From positions 1,799,001-1,863,000 of the forward strand of contig NC_134755.1 in NCBI RefSeq assembly GCF_050436995.1: 64,000 nucleotides of DNA, written 5' to 3'. Each line of letters begins with the position of its first letter. The first letter of the stretch is position 1. Under the pieces are notes generated by a model that worked only from the letters and a program-made list of their open reading frames with translations, did not search any database and had not been told where the DNA came from. The DNA is from Anticarsia gemmatalis (taxonomy: Eukaryota > Arthropoda > Insecta > Lepidoptera > Erebidae). The position numbers were made by a program, and so were the translations under genes. This document shows positions 48,886 through 62,200 of this stretch, in pieces.

Positions 48886-50698
48886 ATCACACATGTGTGT
48901 GTGTATGAGTGTTTAGGTTAATTATGAGGGATTTTAGTATGATAAATTATACATAAAATTTTAAAAAAGCTGCTAGTTAACAAAAACAGGGTGATTTTTT
49001 ACGCAAAGTGATTCTACAATCTAAAGTTAGCAGTATTTTGTCTTTTCAGCATGTTTGTTTTTAGAAACTAGACTTTTAATTAAACTCTGAACTTGATCAC
49101 AGTTTGGTAATTAACAAAGGACGTGATGCGACAAGAACCGTGAAGCATATTTGCATCCCACTCTCTCTTAACCTACTGATGAACGAAAATGAGATGCACT
49201 TATTCATTTATGCGAACACGTGCCACTGACGGCCTTACCCGTTGTCAGTGCGCTGAGCAATGAAAAAAACAACGTTATACAACGACCGATAACGGCATAA
49301 AATTCTAGTAAAAAGAAAAAAACCCATCAAGTTGATTTACTTCGCTAACAATATCATAAACTGAAATGTTTTCTTCGAGATAAACATTGGAACAACAGCT
49401 CTATACTTATAATTTTTTCTTAACAAAAGTCTTGCTGAGTTTTCTGTTATTGGCAGGTTCCTTAGGCAGCTAAATATATAGAAAGCTAGCTTGGCTAAGC
49501 AAACTCGCCGGCGATGCGGAAAATGTTAAACTCTTTTTGAAACTCTTCAAAGTTTTTTGATTAAAGTAAATACGCCTCGTTAGGAATAAAAAACAGGGCT
49601 CTAGTCTTAGATTAGTTTTGAAATGTTTTAGCAAACTGAATGTCGAAGAATTTGGGTAAATATTTTTTTGAACTATACCGCTTTGTGTTATGTAATTGAG
49701 GGGGAAGAGTTGATAAAAAACTGATTGCTCGATTTTCTATAAAACTTATAGTACCTATAACATTTTTTCAAACAGATTATTTGCTATTCCATTCGGTTTT
49801 AGGAGTAAAAAATAACTGTACAAAAATGTTCTGAACCACCGTATATCAAATTCGCATGTTTTCACAAACGTATGAATTTTTGTATGTTGAGTGGCTTTAC
49901 AGACAGGAATCACTCATAGCTGTTGCACTATTCATAACGTCGAAATAAAAATCACTAGTACATTTAATAGAACCGTCATACGAAATACTAAAAAAAAGGC
50001 TAGATGGATTGATTAATTGGGACTCTCTTTAAAAAGAAAGAGCTATTTTACGAACTGAAATGGCGATCATTTATGGCCTAAAGTGTTATATTAAATCCTC
50101 ATTATATAACTTTAATAACTCTCTCCGTTACAATCCAGTTTTCAAAATAATCCATCATTTTCTTATTAGAAAACAAATAAACCCTGGATAATCGAGAAAA
50201 GAGCTTCAAAGTATGGAAAGAACATTTATCATAAACTTGAAGGAAACAATCTTAAGTCTTTCAATTTGAATGCTCTACAAAAAAGTGTTTAACTTTTAGT
50301 TGGACGACTTTGCTCGGCTAGTGCAGTTTTTTTTAATATGCAAAGGAAATTTTCTTGAAGCGTTTCATCGGTGCAAGACCGTGGGAAATTCGCTTCCACT
50401 TCGCGAAAAAAGGTTTTATTGAACTTTCCACGAGTTCGGCGCAAATTGTTTGTGTTCGTTTTGCCTTGATTACTTTGTGTATGTGCGAGTTTGTGTATTG
50501 TTATTGATATTTCTGGATCTTTACCTTCTTCTAGTGCCTATGCTTTTGAAAACTGTTTTATTAAATTTTTTATTCTGCCTGTGGACTTGGTCTTAGCAAC
50601 TATCTAAAGAGCATCCAAAAAGGAAATAAATAATCAATTGAAACTGTACGAGTATATCGTTTAATTTCCAAAAAATGGCATGTGGTTGTATTTAATCA

Positions 50699-50954
50699 AT
50701 CTATACTAATATTATAAAGCCGGAGAGTTTGTTTGTTTGTTTGTTTGTTTGAACGCGCTAATCTCAGGAACTACTGGTCCGATTAGAAAAATTATTTCAG
50801 TGTTAGATAGCCCATTTATTGAGGAAGGCTATAGGCTATATATCATCACGCTACGACCGATAGGAACAGAGTACGAGTAAAAAATGTTACAAAAACGGGA
50901 AATTTTGACGCATTCTCTCTTATGTTGCAGGCAAAGTTGCACGGGTCAGCTAGT
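50699..50954 (+). mobile_element. (GTTT)n lepidopteran element, copy 6
   Basis: CTATACTAATATTATAAAGC to GGGTCAGCTAGT with (GTTT)4. The GACGCAAGCGAAG box is altered to TTGCAGGCAAAG. Confidence 0.85.
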
Positions 50955-52212
50955 ATTAACATAAAATAGACCTGTCATAGTGACTTCATAGACTCTTTTC
51001 ATATCGGTAAGTAGGTAACTCAAGGTCAATATGTACTACACAATGTACTAAGCTAGGTCACGTTACGACACTCTATCCAAAATGGCCTCCAAAAGCGTTA
51101 TCAGTAATTTCATATTTTTCTCAAGATTTTCAGATAGAATTTAGGCAGACTACAATATATTTTTAGTTCAAATATACGTCAGGCATCACTTGCTTATCAA
51201 ACGCACGTCGTAAAATTGTCTAAGGGAAAAGGTTAGCGTATCTCCTTATTGTAGCGTTACCTATCTTTACCACCTTACGTTGGCAAATGTTTTCTAGTCG
51301 TATATCTTTCTGTTTACTACTACTTTTATCTTTTGTGTGCTGTGGAGCAGAATTAAATGTTATGGGAAGTGAAACTATAAAGTTTATAACTGTTTTTTAT
51401 CACAATTTCCTTGTCACAATATGAGTAATACGTTTATTCAGTTGTGGTTCATTGATTCACAATCAAATTGTAAGAGATTTACATGGACACAAAACATATC
51501 ACTCGCATTATCGTCACCAAACCTATAAACCTAAAACTTTTTCATAAATGAGTGATCAATGATTCTGTAAGTCTTGGCTTTGTTGATCACACAATTTGAG
51601 GTATAAGAAATCATTGACAGTAGTGTCAGTTCAGTACAAAGTTTTAGCATACACTGAATGTAGATTAAAATTGACAATTATATTTATTCTAACAGAAAAT
51701 CACCCACTTATTACGACTTTGGTCACACATATTTTAACAAGCCAAAAAACAAACGACTAAACACAAAACACACAATTCTCTGAAGCACTAAATCCGCGCA
51801 AACATCATATCGCAACAAAGCTCATGACAGCGCCATCTATGTGTGGCTTTCGTCAAACTTCAAGGGAGCGGATGACATATCGTAAACACTTAACAAAGAC
51901 TAACTATTTGTTTATACAACGTTGAGAAGGATTGTGAGGGGAAACACCTTTGCCATTAGCTTTTAATGCGTTTTTGTTTGTGTTGAATATTTCTTTTGGA
52001 TTTGGGTGAAAGTGAAAATATTTTTAATTGCTGATAGTGTTATAATAACTACATACCTTCTCGCCGTTGAACCATGGCCGTAATTAATACTTTGGTAAGT
52101 TAAATTACATTAGAAATATGACAAATATTTTTTTCTTTCCCAAGCCATAATCTAACATGTACAAGAATGTGGTAGATAAAAATGATACAAGAGAAACGCA
52201 ATGTTTAATGAC

Positions 52213-53216
52213 GTACCGTAAAAGTGGCTGAATAGGGACGGTTTTCAACTTTACGTCTAGTTTAGACTTACTTCCGCAGGTTTTAGGTTATTATGTTCCT
52301 TGAAGAAAAGTTGTAAGAGACGGTGTTTTACAATTTGACATACTTAGAATTTCCATAAAGTTTTCAGGAATTGAGAAATATTTTAAAATGTGGCAAATCC
52401 CTATTCACACTGATTTGGGCTAAATAGGGACGCTATGGGTGTTAATAGGGAAATTTGGCTAGGGTTGACAAAAAAATAGTTGCCGACGAATTAAAAAACC
52501 TCCTCATTTTTTGTGTAGTCGGTTAAAACATGGTACATGAGATAGTCTGTTGACAGATAGACTGACGGACAGACATACAGACAGACGGACAGTAGACTCT
52601 AAGTAATAAGGTTCCGCTTTTACCCTTTCGGTGAATAGTTTCCAATATACCTACCCATTTTAAATCTTTTTTCTTATTATTTTATAATATTAGTAAGTAA
52701 AAAAATTGTGCCAGCCCTGTCCCTATTGAAGCTTTACTGTCTCTATATACCCCTCGTTCGTCCCTATTTACTTTACTCTCGTCCCTATTCAGCCATTACC
52801 GTCCCTATTAACTACAAAACTTATGAAATTCAAGTGGTGTTTTATATTTAATGTTTTAGCGAAAACTAACAAGAATTATGGCTTACCTTCTTCAGTGCTC
52901 GTACGTGAATATATATATGACAACTTGCCACAATTCACACAATGTAAAACTAACTAGTTTATTTTAAAAAGCAAAGTTTTGGACAGCAATTTTTGGCAGG
53001 AAATTACAGTCCCACTTTGAAAGAAAAAAATTACATTTAGATGACAGTTTTATTTTTTGAAATGGGTTCCTATTTAACAAACATATAATCTACTTTAAAT
53101 TTCCTTAAAAATTACAACCTGTGTGACCACTGTTTTCTCACAAATCGAACGAATATTTCGTTCCTGGTTTCGTCCCTATTCACCCCTGCATCCCTATTCA
53201 CCCACTTCTACGGTAC
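52213..53216. mobile_element. DNA transposon with opposed GAATAGGGACG-type subterminal repeats
   Basis: Ends GTACCGTAAAAGTGGCTGAA and its near mirror at 53216 (CCCACTTCTACGGTAC). In the left part the motif AATAGGGAC or a variant occurs at about 52231, 52425 and 52448. In the right part the mirrored GTCCCTATT family occurs at least seven times between 52720 and 53200. This symmetrical layout is typical of transposase-binding subterminal repeats. No transposase remains. The target duplication cannot be told apart from the ends (TA or GTAC). A GACAGACGGACAG-type repeat scrap (52545-52630) is nested inside. Confidence 0.8.
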
Positions 53217-56200
53217 ATATTTATAATCAGCTATTTATCAGTCCATCCACATTAAAACAGTAAATCAGTTGCCGTCGATTAATGGCCGTTTCAAGAACCA
53301 GCTTAATATACTGTTCGACAACAATAATTTGGTTAACAGAATATAAGATTTCAGCTATCTTAACTATATTTTTGGGGTATTTTTTAAAATAATTATCAAA
53401 TTTTGGATATTATAACACCATGTTTATCTTTGTCCAAACATAGACAATGACTTTAAGTAAAGTACTAGACGATTAATATTCAACTACCTCTACAAATTCT
53501 TAACATACGATTATACCAGTAAAAAACTGTGTAAAACTATTATTGAACCTCATAAATAATAAATAACAGAAATAAAATAAAAACATGATAATAACACCTG
53601 CTGTTACAGCCATAAGTCATTCTCCCCACAATTGTTTTCTATTTGAGACTTTCTTACACGGGACATCTTTTTATAGTTTGTATTATGCTGATAATATGCT
53701 GTTTACTAGTAGTTTTACTGAACTTCGAATTATATTTTTCTTTTTTATATGTTGTTGATAATATAATATTACAGCGGCAATTAATTATTCCATCAGTTTT
53801 TTACTTACCTACTATTTAAAAATAATCTGTATTATTATGTTTAGAGAAGTACTTTTTTTATTATACAGGTTTATTTAAATTGTAAGTTAGTTCAGTTTAT
53901 AAATGTCATTTATCCATATAATTACGCAGCTACTAGCCACTGTTCTAAATCTATTCAACAACAAACTACTTCACAGTAAGTCAACTCTAAAACTCAACAA
54001 AGCGTTCGCGCCGGAAATAGTCTGCCACGAACTGTTTGCTTATTTACGCCGTATCCTAAACAAAGATAAAGTGCCTGGTAATCCTTTTTTTATAGTTATT
54101 TAGAGAGCAACAAAGCGCGTATTTGGAATATTCGCGGCAACAAATCATACGCCGCCTTTAGAAGCCATGAAAGCATTCTTAAAACAAGAACATAAAAAAG
54201 AATCAGAACAACACTGTTAAGGAAATAATCAAGGCACAAGCGGTCGCGGGAGCGATTATAGTTTAGACAAGATATTAGTTATTGAACGTTATTACAAACG
54301 GACTCTAAATCTCACTTAAAAAAATATGTATTAATACTAAGATGTTTAGAACCCACGTTATTACCAATTTGAGGACAAACTACAAAACAAAATTTTGACA
54401 GTTATAATATATTACTATGAATAAACAAATATTCTATTCCCATATTATTATGTTATATTTTTCTCCTATAAATAGAATATAAATTACAAAACATTTATTG
54501 CTTAACCTAACGATAATTTTGTCAATTAACTCAAACTGAATGCACCATTATTAATTATTGGTTATTCACACAATTCATTAGCAGAACTCGTATATTTAGA
54601 TTCACTTACAGTTGATATTATAACAATAAATCTACTATAATCATTTAATTTCAACGTGTACCGAGATATTCATTATCATATTTCCAATCCTGATTATTTA
54701 TTCATAAATACTGTAATTGCGTTTTCCGAATATTTATCACTGTAGATTATTTATTGGAAAATTTTCATTATAATTTATCGTATTAAGTTCATCCAGGCAC
54801 AACATGTAATGTAAGCTAATTTAATTAACATTTGTACTCAAAATAAATTATATTTACTTAACTGTAAAATGATGATTCTATAAATATGTGATCACTTATA
54901 GGTATACTATTAATATAAGTATAGGTTAAATTAATTATTACTTTAATGGCTTACATTATCAGTGCATTAAAACTAGTATAACGATTAAATGCAGTCGCTA
55001 CTAGTTTATTAATATTTTTATTTTTATTAGTTTTTTATTAGTAACTTACTAAGCACAAACACTTTAAAAATGCATTTCTACACTATCATAACCTAGAAAT
55101 TAATAGTGTATTTTTTTATTCAAAATATTTATTATTTCGTTTGTTCGTGTCTTTCAAATTATAAAACAAAACAAATCAACATATTTGCATAAAGCGGGAG
55201 ATAACAATGTATATTAATTAAAACATACTAAACAAAAAGTTTTATTTATAAAACTAATCGCATCTCCTCTCCCTTGTGCCACTCCAAAAAAGAAACGTTT
55301 GAAATACGCCACTGAATCACAGCGGGAAGTGGGGAATGCGATAATAAGTCCCGAGCCATCCCGGATTCCGCCTTACCATACCTACGTACAAAATAGATGT
55401 CGCTATACATACATCTTGAAACGAAACCTTACTGAAAAGGGAATGAAGCAAGATGATTAAAAAAGAGTACGTGTGTGGCTTTGATTAATGTTACTGAATA
55501 AACAATTTCAGTTTTGGATGAGATTTTGGTTTTTGAATTTTGATGTCGTTATTTTTGGTTTCATACGCGGTTTGTTTGTAGTGAGTTATAATTATATTCG
55601 ATGGTATATGCAAAGGTGTGTTATAGGTATGGTGTTTTATATGTACACATCACTTATTTCTACGCTCTACTAACTACAGTATTAGTTTCATGAAGTAGAA
55701 GGCGAGACTATTGTTATAAAAATAATAAAATAATAATAATTTTCATACACAAAGCTATGAAAAAGACTACTCAGTATTTGCAGATATTTCGCTAAAAACA
55801 GCCTATTTCGTATTCTGTGATATTTGCAAATATTTTTACCATTTATGGTACTTACGGTACATAATTGTATAAAGTATAATTCAATGTTTTTTTTTGGTAC
55901 GATATAATGAAATATTTATTGTTCCATTCTTCCGTATGAAAAGAATATCAATAAAAAACAACAGATAATTTGATACCTCCACCGTAAACTACACTACCAA
56001 GAAGTACATTAGCAAATGTAGGACACAATTTCTTTCAACAGAAATGCCTTAAGGGTGGACAAATAAATAGAGCAAAAATATTACTCAATAGATCATAGGT
56101 TTATGAAAAAATACGTTCTTATTACCTTTGTATTATATAAAAAATTGTAGTAGATGGAATTTATTTTCACAATGTTGTTTCACTAGGAAAGGTCGTAGAA

Positions 56201-56289
56201 TATATTGTGGGTTCGCGTGAAATCTTGATGAGTTTTGATATTGTCATGCAATAATAATATTTATTTTAATTGGAGTATAGTGGCATAAG

Positions 56290-56384
56290 TCCGCAACTCG
56301 CACTTGGTAAGGGCGGTGGACTCAAGGTCTAACTTCTTCCTCGTTCCGGAAGGTGATCCTTGTACAGCAGTGGGACATTAATGC
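56290..56384 (+). repeat. LINE-tail repeat B, fragment 6
   Basis: CCGCAACTCGCACTTGGTAA, GGCGGTGGACTCAAGG and GTACAGCAGTGGGACATTAA. Confidence 0.68.
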
Positions 56385-57161
56385 CTTAAATTTATTAATA
56401 TTTAAGCGGCGAAATGCACTCTGCTTACATTTTAGGATGTAGCAAACGTGATACTATAAATACTTCAGACTTAAATATTTAAGCGTTTTTTGGAGGTGTA
56501 TAACATATATTTACTTAATTATAATATAATAAACATTTGAAGGATAAACGGCTAGAGAATAATTTCCTAATTCATTTGTAGTTTCAAATGTTTAATACAA
56601 AAGCAATACGATATTGTAACCATTATTCCTTTAACAAATTGGAATAATTTCAATTGAAACATAATCTCACTTTGCTTATAAAACAATTAACAGTGAGTTG
56701 ATTGAACTCTAAAACCCAATCTAAAACGTCTTAAGCCTGAACATCTGTTTCAAATAAAAATGATAAAGCTCTCCCATGGGACACATCCCTCGGTAAATCC
56801 GGTCCCCTCAGAGCATTCGCAAATCCCATAACAATTATTCGAAATTGAAAGCAATGCCTATAAATGTCAATAAACTCGACCCCAATGAGTTACCTTGATT
56901 GAGGATAGTGCAAGATTAAACCTATAGAAGGCAATGTAAGAGTTTGCTAAAATAAATAGAATTAAGTAAGTAAATGAATGTAATGATCATACATACTATC
57001 ATAAACATTTGGTGCTAAAAACATAGGTAGAATAAGAGAAATGTTTTACTACTGATGTCCACACTTTAGTGCCAAAGAACTCATAAAACAAAAATGAAAT
57101 AATGTATTTTAAGTTTTATACTCATGTTTGCCATCTCGTAATTTGCCGTTCTAAAGACTTA

Positions 57162-57761
57162 GGTACGATTCAGACCAACCGGCTCGCGTCGGGCCGGGCC
57201 GGGCGGCATTTTACAATGCGGTAAAGAACATTGAAATGTATCAACAGTAAATACAGTTCATATTTGCAAGCAACTTACGCAAAGCTATCTCCGTCGGCAT
57301 CCCGCGACGCGTCGCGACCTGTCGCAGAATGCATTCGGCTGTCGCGACGGCCGGCCGGCCCCGACCGGCTCCGAACGGCGCCGTCGGCATCCAATCGCCT
57401 GTCGTCGGGTCCGTTCGGAGCCGGTCAGCTGTGCGTCGTGAAATACGAACGGAGATTACGGTGCAGCAACTAGCGAATCATTGAAGTTGTGTTCTTCAAG
57501 CGACAGTTAACATATTAAAATCAAAAATGGATACGGAAGAAAAACTAATTTCTTTAGTCCAGACATATGATTGGATTCCAGCGGACGCTGTCGGCTGCCG
57601 CGGCACGCGTGCGGCTACCGCGGCAGCCGTACGCATACCGCAGTAGCGGTACAGCTCCGACGGACGCGTTCGGCTGCCGCGGCACACGTTCGGCTGCCGC
57701 GGCACGCGTACGGCTCCGTTCCGAGGCGGCGCGACGCTAGCCGGTTGGTCTGAATCGTACC
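57162..57761 (+). mobile_element. Non-autonomous Harbinger-like element, GC-rich, 600 bp
   Basis: Perfect terminal repeats GGTACGATTCAGACCAACCG (about 23 bp, GGCT follows) and their mirror at the right end, with TTA on both sides (57159-57161, 57762-57764). The interior is far GC-richer than the surroundings, with degenerate tandem units of the GGCTGCCGCGGCACGCGT type. At 57527 an ATG opens MDTEEKLISLVQTYDWI, which resembles the start of the MADF/Myb-like accessory protein of Harbinger transposons; the match stops where the GC-rich repeats begin. Confidence 0.85.
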
Positions 57762-57884
57762 TTAGGCTCGGACTACATTAATAGGGTTTCATAATATTAT
57801 AGTGCATGTTTGTTTGCCTGACCTTCTTTCGCATAAAAAACGGCTGAATCAATTTGATAAAATGTGACATGGTAAAATCAAATC

Positions 57885-57950
57885 AAAATCAAATCATTTC
57901 AAAATAGATTATATCCTCGTAAAGGAAATTAATTTACAATGCAGGCAAAC
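57885..57950 (+). repeat. AAATC-rich repeat start
   Basis: AAATCAAATCAAAATCAAAT CATTTCAAAATAGATT, the lead-in of a common lepidopteran retroposon. Decays after about 65 bp. Confidence 0.4.
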
Positions 57951-59200
57951 CAGTGAAGCATAAGGTACTAAATAAGTAATCCTTGATTTAATTATCACCA
58001 TTTCGAATGCCTAGCAGTAAAGCTACAGATTAGCAAAACTGAGCGAAATTAAGCTTGAATTTACAGATCCAAGTTAACAGGTAACATAGGAGATTAAAAT
58101 CACTCGCTTTGCGTAAGGAAAATATTGAAATGAAATCTGAATGTTTGAAAGCTTCAAATTTTATATTTTATCGTGTAGTTTTGTGAAATCTGCAAATACG
58201 TTGGCTACTAGGTACTATTTACTTTTTTATTTTTATTTATTCAGAGATTTTCGGGTGTGAATGGGTTCTGATATCTCTCATTTGGAGATTAAGTCCATAA
58301 TTATTGCCAATAAGAAGTAAAACCTTATTACCATCATCGATAAATTTAACTATGAGGTGTAAAATTCTGCAATAAAGAACTAACAAAATACTCGCTTAAA
58401 TGATCAATTCGAAAGGTGGTTGAGGAAGCAGAATAAAATATAGCTGTTTTTCAAAATTATACTTTAATATAATATTATAAATTATAGTTTCTAATAATAC
58501 AAAATTGAATCTGGTGTCTAATAAAACAAGCGCCAAATACAAGCATATTCTAGATGATCATTCGATTCGATGAGTATTACAGATATCAAAAACCAACACA
58601 GAAATTATGACCGCAAAATCGCAAATTACAGATGATATTCCATCCGTGTAAGTAAGACATACGAACGTGGAATCAATCCTAAATCACTTGGCAACGGCAT
58701 CGGAAGCACCGCAGGATTAGATACATATGTACATAAATATCTACGTAAGCCAGAACATGCAGTGTTTCCTTTGCAAAGCTCTCCGGTTTCCCCCTTTATA
58801 CGTTTGCTGTTGCTTCAAACGTTTAATAGAGAAGCAATATTGAATAGACTGTAAACTGTCTGAAATAGTACGGAGGTGTCGTTTTCAGGATTCTTGGGAA
58901 TAAAGTGGCGACAGTTGAGATACGGAGCGTAGGGAATTGAATTTGTGCGATTTTAAAGGTATTTTTGAAATAAAGAATATTATAAAACTGAAGTCTATTT
59001 GTCTATATATTTGTTGATATATACGCCACAATTGCTGAATAGATGTTGACAAAATTCAGCATGGAGATAGGTGATGTTCTAGTACAGACAAAGTTTCCTT
59101 TTTTCAATATTTCATACAAGACAGAGCTACGCGAGGTTTTTCAAATTAAGATTATTTGTAATTTGTTTTGTGACCGATAATATAATAGCATATGCCTTGT

Positions 59201-59252
59201 CACCGATATGGCGATTTGGAAGGCCCTTTGCCCAGCAGTGGGACACTCAACC
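59201..59252 (+). repeat. LINE-tail repeat B, fragment 7
   Basis: Short scrap with GGAAGGCCCTTTGCCCAGCA and GTGGGACACTCAACC. Confidence 0.62.
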
Positions 59253-62200
59253 AGATTAAAATAAAAACATCAGTGCAGAATTTTCAAAATGTCTTCACTT
59301 TCAAAGTAAGAAACTTTTAGATAGGAATTTATAATATGATTGACGAATGGTAGGTGTATAATCTATTACACCTACACTTAAACCTACGGAAAACAGACGC
59401 GAAGTAATATCATATATATAGAAAAGTAAAGGTTAAATTATTCTTGTGACTTATTTTGTTTGAAGTTAAAGAAAATCTTTTACGATGTATAAAGTTTTGT
59501 CATTAATGTTTAGAAATAATCCATATTAATAGTAATAAATGCAAAATCATGTTATTTTTAGCTAAACGTTTTGTTGCAATTTGATCGAAACCTTAAATAC
59601 CCACCAAGATGCTTTTTAAAATTTAATGTATTTTTTTGTCCACCAATCACGCGAAAACAGTTGCATTTACTTTGTTAACAGCTCGTAAGTTATTTTTATG
59701 TCCGATTTTCAACAGGATAATGCTTCTGGTACAAACTAGTTTGAAATAATAAAAGAATTTAATAAAGATAATACCCTTTCACCCTATCCTTAAGACTTGG
59801 AACATATTTCTGTAGAAAGATTAGTTCGCGCCAAACTTGTAGAAATGAAGCCAATATGTCGGCCCGCAATAAGTTGTGACGCTGTAATCGAATCGTGTTT
59901 TGGGAGTGGGCCAACAGATATCTATGATAAATACGAAAAAACCGTATAGTATTTTAGACAGATCAATAAATAAACTACTATCTTAGGTATCAACAACACT
60001 GCATTAAAGTTTATTTCCATTTATAATTTTGAAAATTTGTTTTTGGTAGTATGACATTGTGAAAATTACGGCTCCTAAATTTATTTATAGGTACAAAATT
60101 ACGATGACGTCATTTGATCTGTTTTATTTTCAAACTCAATATTATAAAGTCAAGTTATTTTATCGAATCCATCCTTTGTTTTTGTTTTTCACTTCATTCC
60201 TCTTACAGCAATGCAGTATAAAGCGCAGCGTTTTGATTCATTTCAAAATTTGTTTATCCAATAAAGTAGGATTCTGCTGCAAAATCATGCAAATATTTAC
60301 ATGTAATATTCCAAGAAAGCATATTTCAAACAAAGGCAAATTCCATTGTATGCAGTTGGCCAACAACAAATAAGCCAATAGCAGCCAGCACTTGGCTTAC
60401 CACAACGGTTACACAGATAGAACTTGAGCACACGATCTCAATAACCAAGAGTAACTGATTTCATAAGTACCTCTTACACGCCTACACGAATAAATTTCGT
60501 TGAACTTGGGTTGAACCCTTAAGCCATTATACCTTCTAACTTTATTCGTGTAAACCAATTTTCTGCGTTACTTGGCATCTATAAAAATCCATGCAATGTT
60601 ACAAACAATACCTATAGTGATCTCGAATGTAATAAATTTTTATTAACCATAATAAAAGGTAATATTTCTGAATGTAGAGCGAGTGAAATCATTTATAACA
60701 ATTCAGACATGGCGACCGACGACCTCTCCTAGGTAATAACGACGTTATGGAGTGAAGAATATATTTCAATAGCTGTGCATTTGCGTGAATGTGATGTAGA
60801 TGCACATTCGAGTGATGTAGTTCGAGTTAAAATAAATTGAGAAGCTACGTTTATCTGTATACCAAATTTTCGTTGTAAATATGATTATTTTTCCTTAATA
60901 CACTTTACAGAGGAGTCACAATTCTACATAAATTTATTTTAGTCAAATGATATTGAAGGAATTTGTAACGTAAAGATACATTTTCTCCATTACGTAAGTC
61001 AAGCCGAATAGAATTTAAAAATTTATTTCTAGATTAATAAACTACTAACCGTACGTGAATTAACGTGCTCCATTTTCAGTAACCAAATTCAACAGAACTT
61101 CAAATAAATTCAAAGTTATAGAATGTAGATCTCAATTCAGGCGATATCAGACGAATAGAATTTATGTTCGTAGTTTCAATATCCGTGAATCAAGGTCTTG
61201 GTGTATTAAGATATATGGAAATGGCAGCCTGAATCATCGTAGATCAATCTATGAGGGATTGAATAGAGCTGGAAATGGTGCCAAAATTTCAAGTAAAATT
61301 TCAGAAGAGATATTTACTTACGTAGATTCGACTAATGGAAATGTTCAAACATTATTCCAAATCGTCAACTGTAGCGTAGAATCAAATGAGGTCTCCAATT
61401 TTTCACGCACCAATTCGTTCATATTTGATCCATGTTCCTGAATCCTTAATATATTTTCATACCTTTGATAACCTTGGCACAACAATTTGGATACAAATGT
61501 CTTTATATACATGGATCAACTCCATTAAATCAATCCATTCAGACAGCTTTTACGGCTTACGTCAGTAGGTGAGTCGCTTTTAGTGCCCAATTTTATTTTT
61601 ATGTCGCCGAAAATGTTGTCTGCTGTAGGTACAAAGTATTTCCCAATAAAGCTTTTATCCTGTTAGACTTATAACAGAAATAAGTAATACCTTTGCTCGA
61701 AAAATATCAGATTAATGACTGGGGAAGTCGGTACTTTGTGTCCAGATTATTTTCCCGTACCTTCACAAATATCCAATGAATAAACTTGTGACTCCAATAT
61801 CATTATGGAAATATTATAGTTTTTTTCGCCATAAGATTCTATTAACATAATCAAATACACAAACACCACATTCAATTTCAATAAAACATAATCTTGTTTA
61901 CATTTAGTCATTACGTTTACCTTCTGAATTTACATCAGTTATAGGATTTCTAAAGGTCGCTTGTATCTTCCTTATTACTTCCGGCATAGGACTCAAAATC
62001 GAAGGATCGATCGTTATTTTTGTAAACATCGAAATCAGATACCGTTGAGTGTTTGCTAACAAGATTTTTTCATGTTTTTTCGTCGTGAATACCATTATGT
62101 GTTATAATGTCGTAAATAGGATACTTCGGCAACTCAAAGGGATTTTATGAGTTTATTATTTCCGGCATTCGCCCTTTGAGCTCTGTCCGGCTCCCAATGT

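Larger units (their letters stand above)
40503..52212. other. Gene-free interval with many repeat insertions
   Basis: Apart from the listed elements I see no exon. The patch 47065-47290 has balanced base composition, a CRE-like TGACGTCA and open frames on both strands, and was not assigned. Stretches 40510-42040, 47320-48700 and 48900-50690 are featureless AT-rich DNA. Confidence 0.5.

Noticed and set aside
57231..57473. 80-codon arginine- and serine-rich frame
   Set aside because: Produced by the CG-rich interior of the Harbinger derivative; frames on both strands are open for the same reason.
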